A stretch of 64,000 bases of DNA from Curvularia sp. ZM96 (Eukaryota; Ascomycota; Dothideomycetes; Pleosporales; Pleosporaceae). Positions 44,246 through 54,074 of this stretch are shown in pieces. The DNA lies in contig JAJGBQ010000001.1 in assembly GCA_022457065.1 (NCBI GenBank), positions 930,001 through 994,000 on the forward strand. Reading direction: 5' to 3'. The position numbers and the translations under genes are program-made. A model generated the notes under the pieces. It ran no database searches and had not been told where the DNA came from. It was given only the letters and a program-made list of their open reading frames with translations. The stretch's first letter is position 1. Every line of letters begins with the position of its first letter.

Positions 44246-46060
44246 ATGGGGTCCGTTACACCCATCCCAATCCCTAGGATCGACGAGCCCGAAGAGTACA
44301 ACACAAACTACATACTCTTCTGGAATCATGTCGGTTTGGAACTCAACCGCATAACTCACACTGTGGGAGGCCCTCTGACGGGACCACCTCTCTCTGCCAG
44401 AGCTCTGGGCATGCTGCACTTAGCTATTCACGACGCCTACTTTTCCATCTGCCCTCCGTCCGACTTTACAACCTTTCTCTCCCCTGATGCTGAGAATGTC
44501 GCCTACCGTCTGCCCAGCCTTAATGGCGCAGATGATGCTCGTCAAGCAGTCGCTGGAGCTGCCCTCAAGATGCTGTCTTTGCTGTACATGAAGCCCGTCG
44601 AGCAGCCTAACCCTAACCCCGGTGCCAACATCTCCGACAATGCCTATGCTCAGCTTGGCCTGGTTCTTGACCGATCAGTTTTGAAGGCGCCCGGTGGCGT
44701 TGACCAAGAGTCAGCCAGTTTTATGTTCGGTGAGGCTGTAGCAGATGTCTTCTTTGCACTCCTCAACGATCCTCGAGGTGCTTCGCAGGAGGGCTACCAC
44801 CCTACCCCAGGTCGCTACAAATTTGACGATGAACCTACTCACCCTGTTGTTTTAATCCCAGTAGACCCTAACAACCCCAATGGCCCCAAGAAGCCTTTCC
44901 GTCAGTACCACGCCCCATTCTACGGCAAGACCACGAAGCGTTTTGCCACGCAGAGTGAGCACTTCCTGGCCGACCCACCAGGCCTGCGTTCTAATGCGGA
45001 TGAGACCGCCGAGTATGACGACTCAATCCGCGTCGCTATCGCTATGGGAGGTGCTCCGGGTCTCAACTCTACTAAGCGTAGCCCCTGGCAGACGGCACAG
45101 GGCCTATACTGGGCCTACGACGGATCAAATCTCATTGGCACACCACCTCGCTTCTACAACCAGATCGTGCGTCGCATTGCAGTTACATACAAGAAGGAAG
45201 AAGACCTCGCGAACAGCGAAGTCAACAACGCGGATTTTGCCCGCCTCTTCGCCCTCGTCAACGTCGCTTGCACCGATGCGGGTATCTTCTCCTGGAAAGA
45301 GAAGTGGGAGTTTGAATTCTGGCGCCCACTATCCGGTGTGCGAGACGACGGACGTCCAGACCACGGAGATCCTTTCTGGCTCACCCTCGGTGCGCCTGCC
45401 ACAAACACAAACGACATTCCATTTAAGCCTCCTTTCCCAGCTTACCCGTCTGGCCACGCGACCTTTGGCGGTGCCGTATTCCAAATGGTACGCCGGTACT
45501 ACAATGGCCGTGTAGGCACATGGAAGGATGACGAACCTGACAACATTGCCATTGACATGATGATCTCCGAGGAACTCAACGGCCTGAGCCGCGACCTCCG
45601 CCAGCCCTACGATCCCACTGCCCCAATTGAAGACCAACCCGGTATCGTTCGCACCCGCATCGTGCGCCACTTCGACTCTGCCTGGGAAATGATGTTCGAA
45701 AACGCCATTTCGCGCATCTTCCTCGGTGTCCACTGGCGCTTTGATGCCGCTGCCGCACGCGACATCCTCATTCCAACAACGACTAAGGACGTCTACGCCG
45801 TTGACAACAATGGTGCCACCGTGTTCCAGAATGTAGAGGATGTTAGGTACTCGACCAAGGGTACACGTGAGGGCCGCGAGGGTCTCTTCCCCATTGGTGG
45901 CGTGCCACTGGGTATAGAGATCGCGGATGAGATCTTTAACAATGGGCTTAGGCCTACGCCTCCGGAGCTCCAGCCTATGCCGCAGGAGACGCCCGTGCAG
46001 AAGCCGGTTGAGGGTATGTGGGAGGAGGAACAGGCGCCGATAGTTAACGAGGCGCCGTAA
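44246..46060 (+). CDS. Vanadium-dependent chloroperoxidase
   Basis: A single exon of 604 residues; the Curvularia inaequalis enzyme has 609. All vanadate-site residues of that enzyme occur at the same numbers: Lys353, Arg360 (in KWEFEFWRPLSG), Ser402-Gly403-His404 (PSGHATFGG), Arg490 and the vanadate-ligating His496 (RIFLGVHWRF). The start MGSVTPIPIPRIDEPEEYN also matches the known N-terminus closely, with no classical signal peptide. The enzyme uses H2O2 to oxidise chloride to hypochlorous acid, and is secreted in Curvularia despite lacking a normal signal. The C-terminus appears about five residues shorter in a Pro/Gln-rich part. Fold and residues are shared with acid phosphatases of the PAP2 type, but length and residue spacing fix the call. 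A proposed role is oxidative attack on plant cell walls; that is not shown here. Confidence 0.97.
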   Translation: MGSVTPIPIPRIDEPEEYNTNYILFWNHVGLELNRITHTVGGPLTGPPLSARALGMLHLAIHDAYFSICPPSDFTTFLSPDAENVAYRLPSLNGADDARQAVAGAALKMLSLLYMKPVEQPNPNPGANISDNAYAQLGLVLDRSVLKAPGGVDQESASFMFGEAVADVFFALLNDPRGASQEGYHPTPGRYKFDDEPTHPVVLIPVDPNNPNGPKKPFRQYHAPFYGKTTKRFATQSEHFLADPPGLRSNADETAEYDDSIRVAIAMGGAPGLNSTKRSPWQTAQGLYWAYDGSNLIGTPPRFYNQIVRRIAVTYKKEEDLANSEVNNADFARLFALVNVACTDAGIFSWKEKWEFEFWRPLSGVRDDGRPDHGDPFWLTLGAPATNTNDIPFKPPFPAYPSGHATFGGAVFQMVRRYYNGRVGTWKDDEPDNIAIDMMISEELNGLSRDLRQPYDPTAPIEDQPGIVRTRIVRHFDSAWEMMFENAISRIFLGVHWRFDAAAARDILIPTTTKDVYAVDNNGATVFQNVEDVRYSTKGTREGREGLFPIGGVPLGIEIADEIFNNGLRPTPPELQPMPQETPVQKPVEGMWEEEQAPIVNEAP

Positions 46061-46497
46061 ATGGAGTGCCATGAGAGTATGGGGTGGAGAGAGTAGGCGC
46101 GAGTGGGGCATGTTGGACTCGGGCCTGATGCGGAAGTTCACTTTCATTTGTACGGGTCTGGTTTAGGGCGCTTGCTTGATACTCTGCGGTTAATACTCCT
46201 ATTTTGATATTAGATAAAATGCTTGGATACATGGAATGTGCTGGTTCGCCATCTTCTTGTTGTTGTTGTCGTCGCGCGATCTGAGTGACTTGTTTGTGAT
46301 GTTCGACTCGATATCTTACCAAGTGTTTCCAAGGTCAGCGTCATCAGCTCTTTTAGTATTGCAGGAATGCGAACAGTCGCACTAAACGTTATAATAAAAG
46401 ATTTGAAAAAAAAAAAACAATACAAAGTCTATTCTCAAGAAGATAAAAAGCAAGCTAACACGGGGATATACAACAACCAACTCAATGATCAACATGA
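46061..46497. other. Intergenic, convergent 3' flanks
   Basis: About 440 bp between converging genes, with an A-rich run at 46408-46418. No other feature. Confidence 0.5.
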
Positions 46498-47514
46498 CTA
46501 TGCCTTATCATCCGATACCTTGACCACAACCGTACCAATACCAGGCCCCTTCGCCCACACCCGATGCGCCTCCGGCACCTCTTCCAGGTCCCAAACCTTC
46601 CTTATCGGCACTTGAATCTCGCCCCTCGCCAGCATCTTCAGCAGCAACTCCACCTCAGGCCTATACGTCTTCTGATCGCGACTGATGTAGAAGAAACTCG
46701 TATGAAACGGACAAAACGGCACCATTCCTTTTGCCAACAACTTTGCAATCTGCACATTTTGACTCCTGGGTTTGCCGCCATTCAGCATGTTGAGGTTGCC
46801 CCCGTAGCCGACTAGGTGCCCGTTCTCGCCAGACAAGATACTATACGACTCGTCCCAGGACTCGAAGCCAAGAGCGTCATACACGACGTGTGCGCCGCCG
46901 AGCGCTTTCATGGCGTCCATCCATTTTTTGTCCGTGTAGACAAAGGGCGTGGCGCCCGCGGCGCGTAGAAATTCGTGGCTGGAGGCAGACGCAGTGCCGT
47001 AGACTTCTGCGCCTTGCATTTTACAAAAGGTGAGGAGGGCATAGCCGACGCTGCCGCTGAGTCCGTGGATGAAGACGCGTTTCCCGGGTGTGATTTTCGC
47101 AGCGCGGTAGGCGAGGCCGTAGGCAGTGGCCCAGTCGAGAATCAGGCCGATGGCTTGTTGGAGGTCGATGCCTTCGGGGACGGGGATGAGGTATCGTTCG
47201 GGTTGGTTGGTTAGTTCAGCTTGGCCGTCGTAGACGGAGAGGCAGGCGACGAGATCGCCGATGGAGTACTGTGTGCATCCGTCTCCGTTTCTGTGTACGC
47301 GGCCGATGAAGATGTAGCCCGGTGTGAGGGGGGCTTTTTGCTGGAGAGGGTAGGTGCCTTGGCGCATGAGAATGTCGGCGCCGCCCATGCCGGAGTAGAT
47401 GACTTGGACTTGGACTTCGCCTCGGGCTGGGGGATTGATGGGCGCGGTTACGACGGAGACGACTGAAGGGTCACCGTGGCTGGGGATGAGGACTTTGCGG
47501 ATGTTTGTGGACAT
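46498..47514 (-). CDS. MDR-family NADPH:quinone oxidoreductase-like protein
   Basis: A single exon of 338 residues, the usual size for the quinone-oxidoreductase branch of medium-chain dehydrogenases. It has a GroES-like N-terminal domain (IYSGMGGADILMRQGTYP, then TPGYIFIGRV). The nucleotide-binding domain follows, with VFIHGLSGSVGYALLTFCKM, where the GxxGxxG is in the form seen in QOR and not AxxGxxG. The zinc-ligand cysteines of true alcohol dehydrogenases are missing, so it is a zinc-free NADPH reductase. It should reduce quinones or other activated alkenes/carbonyls. It converges with the chloroperoxidase gene; no functional link is evident. Confidence 0.88.
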   Translation of the reverse strand: MSTNIRKVLIPSHGDPSVVSVVTAPINPPARGEVQVQVIYSGMGGADILMRQGTYPLQQKAPLTPGYIFIGRVHRNGDGCTQYSIGDLVACLSVYDGQAELTNQPERYLIPVPEGIDLQQAIGLILDWATAYGLAYRAAKITPGKRVFIHGLSGSVGYALLTFCKMQGAEVYGTASASSHEFLRAAGATPFVYTDKKWMDAMKALGGAHVVYDALGFESWDESYSILSGENGHLVGYGGNLNMLNGGKPRSQNVQIAKLLAKGMVPFCPFHTSFFYISRDQKTYRPEVELLLKMLARGEIQVPIRKVWDLEEVPEAHRVWAKGPGIGTVVVKVSDDKA

Positions 47515-49820
47515 GGTAGATAGAATCTAGGCGTTTCTTGTAAAGTGATTGAATTTTGCTAAATAGAAAAGGCTGTTTGGTATTGAAAAGTTGTAGTACA
47601 GTTGGATGCTGAGATGGAAGCCATTGTAGCCTTGTTTCACTCTGTTCTTATATTCATCGTGAGTATCTTGAATTGGGGGCCTGAAGGCGTTACTGAGGCG
47701 AAGTTGGAGCTGATGTTCAGAGATAGTATCCGCCTTCATGCAAGATGTGAGAGATTCAATGGCTCAGAAGTCCGTCGGGATGTCTGTAACAGCGCGACAG
47801 CTGCTGCCTCGGAGAGATTGACTGGCCGTGTTGTCGAAAATGAAGATGATTTACCCCTTTGGTCGCTAGTGTTGGCTTACCCCTCATGCAGTGTTGAGCT
47901 TTGTAACTCGGCTGAGCCACAGGCTGACATCGCCTTGGCCTAGTGTGGGCCTGTGATTGGATGCGTTCTAAAGCTTAGGGGTTCCCAAAAAGGTAATTTT
48001 TGCTCCGGGAGCCAATGTCGTGATTGTTAACACTTTCGGAGTATTTCGCGATACCTTCAAGCAAAGCTAATTTGGTGCTCCTCAGCGGGTTTTTCTTTGT
48101 GTAAAGCCGATTTCCGACACTCGGATTCAATCGTTGATCCATAGGTGAGTACGAGTGCTATTGTAGTGAGGCCATAAGATTGGTCCATAACTAATCCAGA
48201 TTATGTTAGCTACTCCTTGGAGAAAGAAGTCGAGATTGGTCGTATTGCTGATAGGCAATACCCGACATGCTTCCTCGCCTTGCCAAGGTCGAGCTGTTGA
48301 TAGCCAACGTTTCAGAGAGTTGTTTACGGAAAAAGCCATGGAGCCAATCAGATGATCACTGAAGTTCAGGTCCTTTCCTTCTATGGTCCCAAAGTATCCC
48401 GTCTGACTGACTTGGTGATTGATGCGTACCCTCTGTGGGATATCCAAGCTTGCTCTTCGCCTTGTGCCGGCAGCAGTGTGGGGCACGCAGGCCCAAAACT
48501 ACTTCTATTATACGCTCGCCTTGTCGTATCGGGTACCCGATCTACAGGATTAGGAAGAGTCTTCCTGCATCGCCGTTTTTATGCAGGGACCGGGTGGGTC
48601 TGCAATGGTAGGGAGGGGCAGCGACATGGAGCCGACGCACCTTCAGAGGTTTTCTTACGCGTACGTAGTCTGTGACAGCGCTCTACGCGTGGGATGACAC
48701 ATGAGAAGGCGATTGGACAAAGGCTTTGGGTCTGTACAGCACAGTGCCACTGTCAGTCTGGGAGTTGGGTATTAGGTGATGAAGCAGAAGTGTAACCAGC
48801 GCTTCGGTATGTTAGCACAGGGGCCAACCTTACTAGCTCCTGCCAACGTCTTTTAGGGGTTTAAGGGACCTACAGGAAGACAGAAAAGACACAACAATAT
48901 TACTAGGATTGGGACAACCACAGAGGCATATCTGTTACCAAACAGGTTTTGTCCGTCTCGACACCACCCAGGGTCCAGTTGCCGCCCTGGGCAATCCTGG
49001 GTGACGTCTTTTTCGCTATTTTTACTTGCATGTTTCTTATCTCTTGCAACTCGAGACGGTCAGAGTACTCAAAGCTGCTTAGCCGACATGTCATGGAGAC
49101 CCTGCAGCCCGGCCTTTTGCCGGATCAGAGGGTTATGATGTCATTGGGCCGGTCATCTTCAACCCAGGCGCAATAAGCTCTACATCGACAGTCAAAAAGC
49201 ACCGATTGAAAACTCTTACATTTTTGAGATGGAAGACACGCAGAGGTGTTTGTTGCTGCGGCATCGTCGACGCGCGTTCGTAGTCCAGCTGTCGCGCTCT
49301 ACAAGACAAGGGAACCTGGAGCAGTTTCACAGCCAGCCCTATAGAGCATCTCCACAATGCGCTGACACCCAACGTGGGATCTGCAGGCCTAGAGCTGGCG
49401 CCTCCATGCTGCAAACCGACTGGCGGGTGTCATCCCAGCCCAAGTTGGAGGTCTGCCACGTCGATGACGGCACGTGACCAGCTGGACCCTTGCACTCGTT
49501 GTTCACCGCCCGCGCGATAAACAGGGCACCATGGCATAGCACGGCTGTTGGCGAGCGACAGCGTGGGAGTCACAGCGGGCGCCTCCATGATTCAAATACC
49601 CAAGGCATGGCCGTTTTGCTAGACACATACAGACACCCGTCACACAACCGACCTACCTACATACATACCGAGTCACTAGTTCAGGGACCGCCCGGCTTCC
49701 CCACTGTTAAGTAGCATAGTACTACTACCCTGGTACACTTCACTCTACTTGCGACAGAGCGACCAAAAACCGGCTTTACGTCATCGGCGGCAAGCTCCGA
49801 AGCCGAATCACTATTGCGAC
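47515..49820. other. Gene-poor stretch
   Basis: About 2.3 kb. A 113-codon frame at 47602-47943 (plus) and others have no family features. No RNA gene or repeat recognised. Confidence 0.45.
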
Positions 49821-50516
49821 ATGTGTTATCATAACTACAGCCAACACAACGGCTGCGGACATATTGGCGAGTCGCATGACCATCCGTGGACGCTATGCGA
49901 CAGAGCCATCCAGCGACTCAACAGTCTCCGTGGGCCGAACTCTCCGCCGCTATCCCCGCCCGCAAAACCAGTACTAGCCAAACGCACATCATCAACACGG
50001 CGCTTCTTCTCGCTAAGCGGACAGCTCTCGCGCTCCAGTACCAGCGCGTCAGCCAGTTCTCGGCGCTCTGGGACGTCGACGTCGAGAAGCTCGGATTCCA
50101 GCACAAGCTCTTACACCTACACCCAAGCGCTGGACTACACCACGCTACCAGACCACCAACTCGCTGCCGTCAAATGTGCAGACCCAGTGCGGCGCACCTA
50201 TGTCAGCAGAGATATGGTCGTGTGTAAAGAGTGTGCCCGCTGGATCGAGGCCATGCGCAACATGATTCACTTTTACGACAAGAAGGGCAGCATCCGTGGC
50301 ACTGCTGCATTTGAAAAGTTCCTCAAGTGGGAGGGAGAGGGCGGAGGTGAACGAGAGGGCGACTTGACCGTTCCGCTCGACGACGGAGATGAAGGAGGTG
50401 CTTTTGGCGCTAGACAAGCCATCATCTTGGGTCATCCGGAAAGTGCCATGAACGCCGAGGGCCCTAGAGGCTTGGGTACGCTGGAACGGGAAATAGAAAG
50501 TCGCTATCGTTATTAA
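49821..50516 (+). CDS. Hypothetical protein with N-terminal Cys/His motif
   Basis: The first ATG in the open frame gives 231 residues with no intron. The N-terminus (MCYHNYSQHNGCGHIGESHD, then a further Cys near residue 27) is a Cys/His arrangement that could bind a metal. A Ser/Thr/Arg-rich disordered stretch follows (about 50-100). Then comes a segment with a Cys-x-x-Cys (VVCKECARWIEAMRNMIHFY, residues about 135-155) and a Gly/Glu-rich tail. The start motif is like that of the gene at 13796. I cannot name the family; function unknown. Confidence 0.68.
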   Translation: MCYHNYSQHNGCGHIGESHDHPWTLCDRAIQRLNSLRGPNSPPLSPPAKPVLAKRTSSTRRFFSLSGQLSRSSTSASASSRRSGTSTSRSSDSSTSSYTYTQALDYTTLPDHQLAAVKCADPVRRTYVSRDMVVCKECARWIEAMRNMIHFYDKKGSIRGTAAFEKFLKWEGEGGGEREGDLTVPLDDGDEGGAFGARQAIILGHPESAMNAEGPRGLGTLEREIESRYRY

Positions 50517-52977
50517 GAGCTTAGGATCCGGCGGCTGGGAGCGTTTCTTGAGGTATAGTTCGTGCGCGCGGTTGCATGCAATTCTCTCGTGATGAGCTTC
50601 TTCAGCTGTCGGATGCACAATGCTTACATCAGAGACGAGGCACTACGCGGCTGGTCCGGAAGGCTGGGCCCGTCTCTCATGCTGGTGATCGATACAAGGA
50701 TTTGAAACAGGGATAGGTCCTCGCAGGGTTGCGTGTGACGCGCTACCGATTATTGTTTATTTATTATTGTTCATAGTGCTGAGTTGACGTCCCTGGTGGT
50801 GGTGATGGTGTTTACTAGCTCAGTGATGCAGAATGACGTTCCTCGGCAACACCAAATTGCTCCAAATCCAACATCAGTTCAGTCGCAAAAAAGCAACGGA
50901 TAAATTCTACCCGCAGTATTCCGTATTAGACTGCAATCGGTAGAGAACCAGCGCAGAAGGATCACTTAAGATCCCGCAACCAGACGCGGTCTGTACGCAA
51001 GCTCCACTCTATCCTAGGTACTAGTCAGCTCGGCATTAAACTCCGCCACTCCCCTTCCCTCTCATACTTCCGAAACACAGAATCGGTCCAGCCTACATGC
51101 CTATCTAATGTCTTTTGGGTTGGCCCACATGGTTCACTGTCGGCCTTTCTTCCCAATCCTGTGAGGGGTAGTAGACAGTCTGAATGTGATTGGATCTGGC
51201 ACTTTGGCCGAAATGGCACCTATAATCTATGCTCCAAGAGCGTGAACTGCCAAACCAGGAAATATTTAGAGCTGTCACACAGGTTTTACGAGGAAAGTGG
51301 CATCAGCTTGAGGGCTTGGACGGTCCGGAGCGATGTGAGTGGCTCGGAAGTGACTTTGCTGCTTTCAACGGCGGAACTCAAGATTACTTGGTTGGGAAGT
51401 AGAAGGAGCTCTGACCTTGATTTTGTTCCTAGTTTCGATGCAAAAGGCACTGTAATGTTTGCGAGGCGTTCTGGACCGCGCCAATAGAAAGTTATGAGCA
51501 GAAGTGCTGGTGTTGAGTGGGGCTCTCACTGGTAACAAGCATCAGTTGGATTCCAACCACCATGATGGAACTGATTAGTCTACTGTATACCAACAAAATA
51601 AGACAATATCAACAACTCTCAGTACCAGGTACCATGAGGCTGGAGATAGTTGCAGCAAGATCGCCGGTAGAATCTCTTCGCGCTAAGCCCTTAACGGCAT
51701 GTCCAGATATATTCGGCGTGAACTAGCCAGGACAGCACACAAGACTAGTATCCATGCAAACGGTCGTTCTAGCCGTTTTTCCTGCATTTCAGAGGGCCCA
51801 GGGACCCTCTTTTCCCTCTTCCCCGACCCCGATGCTTATGCAAGGCTGCCATCCGTCCCGTCCAATCAAATCCATTTCCGAGCTACAACATCTCGACACG
51901 AAATTCCCAAACGAGCCAACAACACTGATCTCGGTACAAGCAAGTAACCTTTTTGTCCCATACCTCTGCTCGAATTACCAAATGCGTAACAAATCTCGGC
52001 CAAATATTCCTTTTTCGCCGGCACTTCCAAATCACAACTGTAGTACATATCCATTTTTCTATCCACTTATGCGCCATCTCTGGTGGCGGGATCTCTCTAC
52101 GATGGCACGGCAAAAGTAAAGGATGCAATCCAGATGTACCTACGCAGACATAAGCAAAACGATTGGCTCGGCATATGATTCGCAGAAATCCACGGCTGGA
52201 GAGCAAAGTTGCCCCAACTTGACTGTTTGACTATTCAAATACAACACATCACGCCATTTCACTGGGTCTAGAGTAGAGAACGCTTGTGTATTGGCTCGGG
52301 GTCAAATCCGCTGCGTTCGATGGAGGAGGAGGAGTTACTCAAAAGAGTCATTTGGGAATCGAGATCGAGATCGATCCATCGCTTCCGCGGCGCGGGATGG
52401 ATGGTAGTGAGAGATGGCGAAGGTTTGTGATGTTGAGAGGGCCAGGTATAGACCGTATGGCAAAGGGTTGTTGGTGACCGTGGCTAAGGTCATCCGGGAA
52501 GACAGTCTTACGAACAAGCGCGGTTTACTCGCCGACATCGACAATTGCAAACACCAAGGGGAAGACTTTGTGTCCTACACTTTTCACCTGGAACTGTAAA
52601 ACATGACCCGTATACAGCTGTTGAACCCAAAGTATAGTATGGTGTTCTAGATGGCCCGTTGGGTAATGAAGGTGCGGTCATTTCCATCAGCGACCCGGTC
52701 TAGTGCGGCATGTGCCGCCTGCTCCCACCCTTCGCCCATCACCGTTTGGAGCTCTGCATCAACTTCACGTTCAACTATGCACCTTCATCTAATATTGAGA
52801 GCTCTAGGAGGTGTCCAGTATTGCAAATATGGCTCTCCCCCTATAATATAACGAGGCAATTCCCCCCTCCTTACCGCTCCAACGCTCATGCAGTAAGCTC
52901 CTGAGGACTCACCCGCAACCCTAAGCAACTCTTTGAACATCATTTACATAACCATCCATCGCCTCCTTGACACACTA
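50517..52977. other. Gene-poor stretch
   Basis: About 2.5 kb with scattered short frames on both strands, none with family character. Nothing else recognised. Confidence 0.45.
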
Positions 52978-53374
52978 TCACTCACTGGAGACCAAAAACC
53001 TCTCCCACATTCCTTCTGATACCGTCTTGCCTCTATCCACGAGCTCCTTCTCCGCGCCTACCCACCGACGCGTCCTAACTCCAACTTCGCCGAAATCATT
53101 TGTAAAGAAGTACGAACCCGCTTCCGTGAATGCATACACATCTCCCATCTCGAATAGCTTCCCTGAAGCCTCCTGCTCCCCAGCCACGATTATCCGCGCT
53201 ACAAATTCAAATAGCAACAGCCAAACACAGGAATACCCTACTTCGAATGCCGCATAGAAACTCGTACTGAAGAGTACATCAAGGAATAACGGGAGAAAGG
53301 AGCAGGCGAAGCCGGCACGCAAGGAGAAGCGCAAGTCATCTAGGCTCGCCGCGTTGGCGGATACCAGTCAGTTG
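52978..53374 (-). CDS. Candidate short protein or gene fragment with hydrophobic segment
   Basis: On the minus strand a frame with balanced composition runs to a stop at 52978. It begins in ASLDDLRFSLRAGF, continues with hydrophobic stretches (FLPLFLDVLFSTSFYAAF, VWLLLFEFVARIIVAG), and ends in a polar part (GEQEASGKLFEMGDVYAFTE). There is no ATG in the frame after its upstream stop. It must therefore be a downstream exon, a fragment, or chance. The frame at 53336-53524 (MARISYLLSLLLSTVS, signal-like) could be an upstream exon but I could not find a clean join. No family recognised. Confidence 0.3.
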
Positions 53375-54074
53375 GCGCTGGTGCTGGGTGGGCCTGAACA
53401 GGTCACTATGGTGGCAACATTGACATCGGCGTCTAATTTGTGCGCTGGCTATGCTTGTCACATAACAGTTGCCGTGGGAGACAGTGGATAAGAGGAGTGA
53501 GAGTAAGTATGATATGCGAGCCAAGAAAGAGGGAAATTAGAAGCCAACAGGTTTTATGGTTCGGTGAGAAGAGTTTCTTCGGGCATGAGTAGAGATTCGG
53601 ATGATATAGGAATCAAGCCAAGCTAAACTAGAAGTTTGAATGTCTTTACAGGCCGATCCAAGCTGGAGGTAAACCTTAGCTTGGCCTGATTTTTGACAGC
53701 ATTCTTGTGTGGTGTAAGCCCGTACAGGTGTATCATGGATACGCGCCACAGTACTCTGAGCGTCTTTGACACGATGCTCGACGCATGGGCAACCAGAATC
53801 CCGCCTGACTTCGCCCTACCAATGAGAGTATAGGTTGGTTTCTGAATGGACATGCGAGATCGAACGTGAATGGGTATACGGGATTGAATTTTGAGTGGAC
53901 GAGTGAGAACTAGACAAACACTGCTATCTACCGACTATACTCTAGATGCGAGGTCTAAATTAGTACACTTGCCAACAAATCAATATCAAAGTCAGAAACA
54001 TCTTTTCAGGATCTGTAGCTGTGGCAACGACCGCAAACCAAACAACTAACACGATCTATACCTATCTGTGACAA
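53375..54074. other. Intergenic
   Basis: About 700 bp upstream of the RIX7 stop. It includes the possible signal-like short frame at 53336-53524 (minus); otherwise nothing. Confidence 0.45.

Noticed and set aside
45329..46147. 272-codon open frame on the minus strand
   Set aside because: It lies antisense to the chloroperoxidase, whose frame is certain; the translation has no family features. It comes from strong third-position GC bias.
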